Assembly (NCBI RefSeq): GCF_000614065.1
Contig: NZ_BAKG01000004.1
Location: 101,387-165,386 of the forward strand
DNA: 64,000 nt
From: Prevotella dentasini JCM 15908
GTDB taxonomy: Bacteria; Bacteroidota; Bacteroidia; Bacteroidales; Bacteroidaceae
Direction: 5' to 3'
Position 1 is the stretch's first letter. The number at the start of each line of letters is the position of its first letter. A program made the position numbers and the translations under genes. Shown in pieces: positions 58,922 through 64,000 of this stretch. The notes under the pieces are model-generated. The model did not search any database, was not told the DNA's origin, and saw only the letters and a list, made by a program, of their open reading frames with translations.

Positions 58922-60208
58922 TCAAGAATGAATTACAAGCCTTTTTATGATAGTGCTCATTTTGCCAAAACGGGTAATACACAGATATAGTCCCCATGCC
59001 ATAATCAGCGTACAGAAAAGGTACAACGGGATTCTGAAGACATAATCCAAAGACATGCCTGTCCGCTGACAAGCCAAATCCATAAAGGTCAAGGCCATCG
59101 GGTGAATCATATAAAAGGACATGGACAGGGGTGCAAGATACTTTGAGAACACGTCTGTTACCTTACCCGTCAGACTCACGCCTCCACCTGCATTGACTAA
59201 GGAAAGAACATATATGGTCATGGCAGAGGGTATCCAAAACAAGGCATCGTAAGACAGCGGTATGGGGAGGAGGGAGTAAAACCATAAGGAAACTGCAACG
59301 GCAGCGAGCGTTATCACTACAGCTGCGGTTCTTTTCCATGTTTCTGCACGGTTATTTCCCTGACGGGAGAGGTCTCGGGAGCCGCTTCGGCCATTCCCGA
59401 GGAGTTGCTCTTGCCGTTCTCCGGGAGGCGTCTTGGTCGTTCCTAAGGAATCTCTCTTGCCGTTCCTTAGGAAGTCCTCCTGTCGTTCCTTAGGAATCGC
59501 TTCAGTCCTTCCTAAGGAATCGCTCTTGCCGTTCCTTAGGAAGTCTTTCTGCCGCTCCTTAGGAGCCGTCTTGACCGCCATATACAGCATGATTCCCAAG
59601 GAAAAATCAATCAGACGGAAGGGCGGGCAGATATAAAGCAGATATTCCTGCCATGCCCCTGATGTGGAGAAGGCAACCGCCAAGTAGGCTGCAACTGTGG
59701 CCATGAGCACCGCCCGGCCTGCCGCTTTCTTTCGGAGAATATACAAAAGAACGGGGAAGCACAGATACAGAAACAATATGTCTGAAAGAAACCATGACAC
59801 GCTGTTCAATGAGTAATATACTTCCTTATGGGGATTCCATGACTGTAGCAAGAACAGGTTTTGCAGACTTGTCAGCACATCCTGTGAGGATATTTCCTTG
59901 CCGTTCTCAAAGGTATAGGCCGAAGTATAGAGCAGGCAAATCGCAAATGTTGTCAGATGATAGGGAAGTATCTTTCTTGTCTGACGGGCAAAGACCCCCC
60001 GGAAAGATAATCTGCCTTGCTGCAGCTTGTCGGAATACGCCAAGCACAGGCAAAATCCGCTCAGCATGAAGAACGTCGTGACGGCAAATGACCCTAACGG
60101 CTCAAAGGGCGTAGCGATTTCATTGTCATAGAAACGGAAATGATGCAAGAATATCATTACCATCAGGATAACCCTAAGGCTATCCAGTCCTTTCAGTCTG
60201 TTTGCCAT
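58922..60208 (-). CDS. Acyltransferase family membrane protein with internal 23-residue repeat
   Basis: A 428-residue multi-pass protein of the acyltransferase-3 family, which O-acetylates or otherwise acylates surface sugars. The conserved His pair is at residues 22-23 (FLHHFRFYD), and SVSWFLSDILFLY and SFYMIHPMAL match family positions. About ten membrane helices. In the loop around residues 212-282 a 23-residue unit (PKERQ-DFLRNGK-DSLG) occurs nearly three times, charged and likely disordered; the DNA behind it is a 23-bp palindrome array. The frame runs through it unbroken. The gene is divergent from nothing and sits 181 bp after thrS. Confidence 0.85.
   Translation of the reverse strand: MANRLKGLDSLRVILMVMIFLHHFRFYDNEIATPFEPLGSFAVTTFFMLSGFCLCLAYSDKLQQGRLSFRGVFARQTRKILPYHLTTFAICLLYTSAYTFENGKEISSQDVLTSLQNLFLLQSWNPHKEVYYSLNSVSWFLSDILFLYLCFPVLLYILRKKAAGRAVLMATVAAYLAVAFSTSGAWQEYLLYICPPFRLIDFSLGIMLYMAVKTAPKERQKDFLRNGKSDSLGRTEAIPKERQEDFLRNGKRDSLGTTKTPPGERQEQLLGNGRSGSRDLSRQGNNRAETWKRTAAVVITLAAVAVSLWFYSLLPIPLSYDALFWIPSAMTIYVLSLVNAGGGVSLTGKVTDVFSKYLAPLSMSFYMIHPMALTFMDLACQRTGMSLDYVFRIPLYLFCTLIMAWGLYLCITRFGKMSTIIKRLVIHS
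59419..59565. repeat. Phased palindrome array, TTCCTTAGGAA core (six or more modules, 23-bp period), inside a gene
   Basis: TTCCTAAGGAA or TTCCTTAGGAA palindromes are centred at 59445, 59468, 59491, 59514, 59537 and 59560, every 23 bp without exception. Weaker modules occur at about 59423 and 59399. Three modules make 69 bp, which is 23 codons, so the peptide repeat arises from the same palindrome read in all three frames in turn. Confidence 0.92.
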
Positions 60209-60278
60209 TTTATTTCTGTCTGCTTCTTTGTTAGGAATCCAATATGAAAAAACAACATCTTCCGGTCGTTACTAAAAA

Positions 60279-60318
60279 GAGCAAGCCGTGGCCCCGTCAG
60301 GGAACTTACTGCTTGCTC
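60279..60318 (-). terminator. Terminator of thrS
   Basis: GAGCAAGC (60279-60286) pairs with GCTTGCTC (60311-60318); read leftward it is followed by TTTTTAG. Confidence 0.7.
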
Positions 60319-60389
60319 ATTGATATATTCATTGCCGGAGACCGTCGCCTCCCCGTTTATTCTTCCTTTCGGACAATAGGGGTGGAATG

Positions 60390-62339
60390 TTACTCCAGCG
60401 TCTTCAGCTGTCCGGCCACTTCGGCGTTGATGCGCCGTGCAAACTCTTCCATAGTCATGGTTGCCTGCTCGCCGCCGCCCTGCTGGCGCATGGAGACGAG
60501 GCCTTCGGCAGCCTCCTTCTCTCCTACAATGACCATGTAGGGGATGCGCTTCAGTTCGTTGTCGCGAATCTTGCGGCCAATCTTCTCGTTGCGGTCGTCC
60601 ATCAGCGAACGGACGTCGTGGGCGTCGAGGTAGGCCTTCACCTTGCGGGCATAGTCGTTGTACTTCTCCGAGATAGGCAGGATGGCCACCTGATCGGGAG
60701 TCAGCCACAACGGGAAATGCCCTGCGGTATGCTCAATGAGCACGGCGGTGAAACGCTCCAGTGAGCCGAATGGTGCACGGTGAACCATCACCGGCGTCTG
60801 CTTGGAGTTGTCCTCGGCAGTATATTCGAGCTTGAAGCGGTTGGGCAGGTTGTAGTCTACCTGAATCGTACCCAGCTGCCAGCGGCGGCCGATGGCATCC
60901 TTGACCATGAAGTCGAGCTTGGGACCGTAGAAAGCAGCCTCGCCCAGTTCGATGCGGGCCTTGAGTCCCTTTTCCTCGCAAGCCTCCTTGATGGCCGTTT
61001 CGCTTTCGTTCCACACTTCGTCAGAACCGATGTACTTCTCCTTGTCGGCAGGGTCGCGGAGCGAAATCTGTGCCTCGTAATTGTCGAATCCGAAGGTCTT
61101 GAACACCTTCAGGATGATGTCGATATTGGCCTCAAACTCTGCCTTTACCTGTTCGGGACGGACAAAGATATGGGCGTCGTCCTGCGTGAAGGTGCGTACG
61201 CGGGTCAGTCCGTGCAGCTCGCCGCTCTTCTCGTAGCGGAACACCGTACCAAACTCTGCAATGCGCAGCGGCAGGTCTTTGTAAGAACGCGGCTTGTGGG
61301 CGAATATCTCGCAGTGGTGCGGACAGTTCATCGGCTTGAGCATATACTCCTCGCCCTCTTCCGGGGTCTGGATGGGCTGGAAGGCGTCCTTGCCGTAGTG
61401 GGCGTAGTGGCCCGAGGTAACGTAGAGGTTCTTGCCGCCGATTCCCGGTGTGATGACCTCCTGATAGTTGTACGGACGGAGCAGCTTGCGCAGCAGGTCC
61501 TGCAGGCGCAGGCGGAGCTGCGTTCCCTTTGGCAGCCAGATGGGCAGACCCTTGCCGACGCGGTCGGAGAACATGAAGAGTTCCATCTCCTTTCCTATCT
61601 TGCGGTGGTCGCGCTTTTTAGCTTCCTCAAGCATGACGAGATACTCGTCGAGCATCTTCTTTTTCGGGAAGGTGATGCCGTAGATGCGGGTCATCTGCTC
61701 GCGCTTGGCGTCGCCGCGCCAGAAAGCTCCGGCAACGCTCGTTATCTTTACGGCCTTGATGGCACCCGTCGAGACGAGGTGGGGGCCGCGGCAGAGGTCG
61801 GTGAAGCCGCCCTGAGTGTATGTAGAGATTGTTCCGTCTTCAAGGTCTTGAACTATGTGCTCCACCTTGTATTCCTGTCCGTCTGCCGTAAATTCCCTGA
61901 CGGCATCTGCCTTGGCGACGTCGCGGCGCACCACGGCTTCGTTCTTCTTGGCCAGTTCCTTCATCTTTTCCTCAATCTTCGGGAAATCGTTCTCGGAGAT
62001 GGTCTGCCCCTCGGCAGGCATGACGTCGTAGAAGAAGCCGTTCTCCACGGCCGGACCGAATCCGAACTGGATGCCGGGATAGAGTTCCTGCAAAGCCTCG
62101 GCAAGGAGGTGGGCGGAGGTGTGCCAGAAGGTATGCTTGCCTTCCTCGTCCTCAAACTTGTATAGAGCGATGGTAGCGTCCTCGTTGATAGGGCGGTTCA
62201 GCTCCATTGTCTCACCATTTACACCGCAAGATACAACGTCGCGGGCGAGAGCTGGTGAAATGCTCTCGGCGATTTGAAAACCAGTTACGCCCTGTTCGTA
62301 TTCGCGGACAGAACCGTCTGGGAAAGTGATTTTAACCAT
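60390..62339 (-). CDS. thrS: Threonyl-tRNA synthetase
   Basis: Class II synthetase for tRNA-Thr, 649 residues, unbroken. Domain order: TGS ([17 protein letters not shown]), the second additional domain of the editing module ([20 protein letters not shown], with HxxxH), the catalytic core ([38 protein letters not shown] and [16 protein letters not shown]) and the C-terminal anticodon-binding domain ([18 protein letters not shown]). A -7 box TATCTTTG lies about 37 bp before the start. Upstream is a 297-bp gap without features. Confidence 0.97.
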   Translation of the reverse strand: MVKITFPDGSVREYEQGVTGFQIAESISPALARDVVSCGVNGETMELNRPINEDATIALYKFEDEEGKHTFWHTSAHLLAEALQELYPGIQFGFGPAVENGFFYDVMPAEGQTISENDFPKIEEKMKELAKKNEAVVRRDVAKADAVREFTADGQEYKVEHIVQDLEDGTISTYTQGGFTDLCRGPHLVSTGAIKAVKITSVAGAFWRGDAKREQMTRIYGITFPKKKMLDEYLVMLEEAKKRDHRKIGKEMELFMFSDRVGKGLPIWLPKGTQLRLRLQDLLRKLLRPYNYQEVITPGIGGKNLYVTSGHYAHYGKDAFQPIQTPEEGEEYMLKPMNCPHHCEIFAHKPRSYKDLPLRIAEFGTVFRYEKSGELHGLTRVRTFTQDDAHIFVRPEQVKAEFEANIDIILKVFKTFGFDNYEAQISLRDPADKEKYIGSDEVWNESETAIKEACEEKGLKARIELGEAAFYGPKLDFMVKDAIGRRWQLGTIQVDYNLPNRFKLEYTAEDNSKQTPVMVHRAPFGSLERFTAVLIEHTAGHFPLWLTPDQVAILPISEKYNDYARKVKAYLDAHDVRSLMDDRNEKIGRKIRDNELKRIPYMVIVGEKEAAEGLVSMRQQGGGEQATMTMEEFARRINAEVAGQLKTLE

Positions 62340-62636
62340 ACTACAAATTAGTTTTATAAATCAAAGTTGTGCAAAGATACTCAATTATAATCAGAAAGGG
62401 CAAGAGAATGAAACAATAAATGCGTAATTTCATTTATTTTGGGGAAATATGACGAAAGCCCGTCCTGTTTCGGGCAGGCGTGCCCGATGGGAAATAGAGG
62501 CGGATAGCAGTACCAATTTCAGCCTTTAGCAACAAAATAGCAGGCTTTTCGGAACTTTCTTGAATAAAAATTCGTTTATAATGCAAAAAGTTTGTAACTT
62601 GCGGGCCAAAACAAATATAATAATCAAAAGAGTTCT

Positions 62637-63520
62637 ATGCGTAATCTATTTTACCATTCCATGGCCCTGCTGGTAGTCGTTATCTGGGGCGTTACTTTTG
62701 TCAACACGCGGGTGCTTATTACTGCCGGACTTAATCCGCAGGATGTGTTCCTGCTTCGTTTCGCGATGGCGTACATCTGTATCTGGACGATTTCCCCGAG
62801 GCAGATTTTCAGTAAGAACGTCAAGGACGAAATCCTGATGTGCCTGTTGGGCATCTTGGGCGGTTCCCTCTATTTCGTTACGGAAAACTATGCCGTGAAG
62901 TTCACAAGCGTGAACGACGTGAGCTTTATAGCCAACATCTCTCCGCTGCTCACGGTCATCATCGCCCTTATGCTTTATAAGACCGTAAAGTGCAGCTGGA
63001 TGCTTGTAGTCGGTTCGGTGATGGCACTGGTAGGGTTGGGCTTTGTCATCTTCAAGGACCATTTCCAGCTGAACCTGCAGTCGCTTGGCGACCTCCTTGC
63101 CTTGGCTTCGGCTACGAGCTGGGCTTTCTACTCCCTGCTCATCAAGAAAGCTGCCGACAGGTACAGCTCGCTGTTCATCACGCGCAAGGTGTTCTTCTAT
63201 GGCGTGCTGAGCATCCTGCCCATCTATTTCTTCGAGCCGTGGTCGTTCCCTGTGGAGAACTTCCTGAAGCCGGAAGTCTGGGGGAATCTCGTCTTCCTCG
63301 CGTCATTGCCTCTTTCCTGTGCTTCGCCCTTTGGAGCTGGGTGGTTGCCAAGCTGGGTGCTCTGAAGACGGCCAACTATATCTATGTGAGTCCTATTGCC
63401 ACCGTAATAGCCAGCATCATCGTGCTCAACGACCACATGACCCTTACCTCCTTCATCGGCTGTGCGCTGATTCTCGGAGGCGTGATTATTGCGAACAGGG
63501 CAAAGAACATAGACTTTTAG
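62637..63520 (+). CDS. DMT family (EamA) transporter (one apparent frameshift)
   Basis: A ten-helix drug/metabolite transporter of the EamA type. The first half starts MRNLFYHSMALLVVVIWGVTFVNTRVLI and contains NYAVKFTSVNDVSFIANISPLLTVIIALM; the second repeat shows SLGDLLALASATSWAFYSLLIKK. The break near 63300 (CTCGCGTC for CTCGGCGTC) separates NLVFL from GVIASFLCFALWSWVVAKLGALKTANYIYVSPIATVIASIIVL. Repaired length is 294 residues, the family norm. Substrate unknown. Confidence 0.92.
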
Positions 63521-63634
63521 GACGGGGCGGCCGAAATGCCGTTTGCGGCAAAGTCTCTTGCGGACTTTCCATACCGTAGGCAATTTCCGTCGTCATTCCC
63601 CAAGGGATTTCCGGCAGCGTTTCCTTCCCTTTGC
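63521..63634. other. Gene-free stretch
   Basis: No gene. TTTCC motifs recur irregularly here (63566, 63584, 63608) ahead of the palindrome array. Confidence 0.3.
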
Positions 63635-63693
63635 GAAACGGGCTTCCCGACATATCGAAACGGGCACTTTCACCACATGAAAGTGCCCGTTTC
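63635..63693. repeat. Phased palindrome array, GAAAGTGCC family (three modules, 22-bp period)
   Basis: GAAACGGGCACTTTC (63657-63671) and its reverse complement GAAAGTGCCCGTTTC (63679-63693) are 22 bp apart. A third, partial module GAAACGGGCTT starts at 63635, 22 bp before the first. It follows the DMT gene. Confidence 0.8.
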
Positions 63694-63719
63694 GCGATAG
63701 TGTTTTCAGCCGTTTTGCC

Positions 63720-63949
63720 GTGAGAGACATAGAATCCCTCCGTCTGGATGAGCCTCCGGGCCGGTATATTCTGCCGGATGAGGCTCGGGCGGAAGGCGGA
63801 CTTCTTGCAGCTTGACTTTCATCCGTGATTCTTCTGAAAGAGACCGATTCAGTCCTGATAATGAGATTGTTACGAAGTATAACGGAATGACGGAGAAGCG
63901 AAAAAGAGGGCGGAATACGGACGGGTGGAAAACTGTTTGCGGAGGGCGA
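63720..63949. other. Gene-free stretch with one inverted repeat
   Basis: GAGCCTC-CCGG and CCGG-GAGGCTC form an imperfect hairpin around 63748-63788. No coding region recognised. Confidence 0.4.
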
Positions 63950-63997
63950 AAAATTTATATACGGTTAGCGGAAAATTTCTAACCGTATATAAATTTT
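63950..63997. repeat. Long inverted repeat at the window edge
   Basis: AAAATTTATATACGGTTAG (63950-63968) and its exact reverse complement at 63979-63997, 19-bp arms around a 10-bp loop. It may be the left part of another palindrome array cut off by the window. Confidence 0.8.
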
Positions 63998-64000
63998 CCG

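Noticed and set aside
60780..62165. 461-residue rightward open frame
   Set aside because: Antisense to thrS, whose protein is complete and conserved.
2357..63520. Programmed ribosomal frameshifting as the cause of the breaks
   Set aside because: The breaks lie in unrelated housekeeping genes with no slippery heptamer or consistent downstream structure, and homologs are not frameshifted.

Overview
The window comes from a Bacteroidota chromosome, most likely Prevotella or a close relative. Genes are introduced by the Bacteroidota promoter TTTG-N19/20-TAnnTTTG, often as the exact form TTTG-N20-TATCTTTG. Several families are typical of the group: HU-CCDC81, HU-HIG, DUF4295, DUF4296, TamL/BamA-like surface assembly, a dual-module sensor kinase and pyruvate phosphate dikinase. 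Most of the window is housekeeping sequence; accessory DNA is limited to an IS110-family element, an IS30 remnant and repeat arrays.

Layout: 1-1790 HU-CCDC81 protein (partial), rfbC, lipoprotein. 2357-10990 ileS, a DksA-like protein, then a rightward run lspA / DUF4296 lipoprotein / small conserved protein / nadC / M23 peptidase. 11018-12658 C69 peptidase, followed by a 109-bp AT-rich tandem repeat. 13873-20678 pgk, queC, the rpmB-rpmG-DUF4295 operon, map-tsaD-cinA, and DMP19-smpB. 21509-25757 MORN protein, glgB and a membrane protein. 26002-33900 alaS, a MerR regulator, rlmD, ppdK. 33997-35740 IS30 fragment, two identical tRNA-Lys(CUU) genes, IS110 element. 36127-46075 ftsY-rimO-HU-HU/LysM, hisC, HU-HIG, a membrane protein, a TrmH-family methylase and a TamL-like protein. 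46244-53521 MBL hydrolase, htpG, htrA, an uncharacterised protein, a LacI regulator. 53682-58587 a two-component operon with a membrane protein. 58922-63520 acyltransferase, thrS, DMT transporter.

Two cross-cutting patterns matter most. First, many gene-free stretches hold short arrays of imperfect palindromes repeated every 22-24 bp (about two helical turns), often in alternating orientation. Each array has its own core sequence, and at least five share the GAAAGTGCC core. One array (period exactly 23 bp) lies inside the acyltransferase gene, where it encodes a 23-residue peptide repeat. The 109-bp tandem repeat is itself built of five modules of about 22 bp.

Second, about 25 single-frame breaks interrupt 19 otherwise normal genes, many of them essential (ileS, alaS, map, smpB, hisC). 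Nearly all are repaired by adding one base, usually a G in front of a C (GC to GGC on one strand). This looks like a systematic under-call in the assembly rather than biology, so these genes are annotated here as single intact genes with a noted break.
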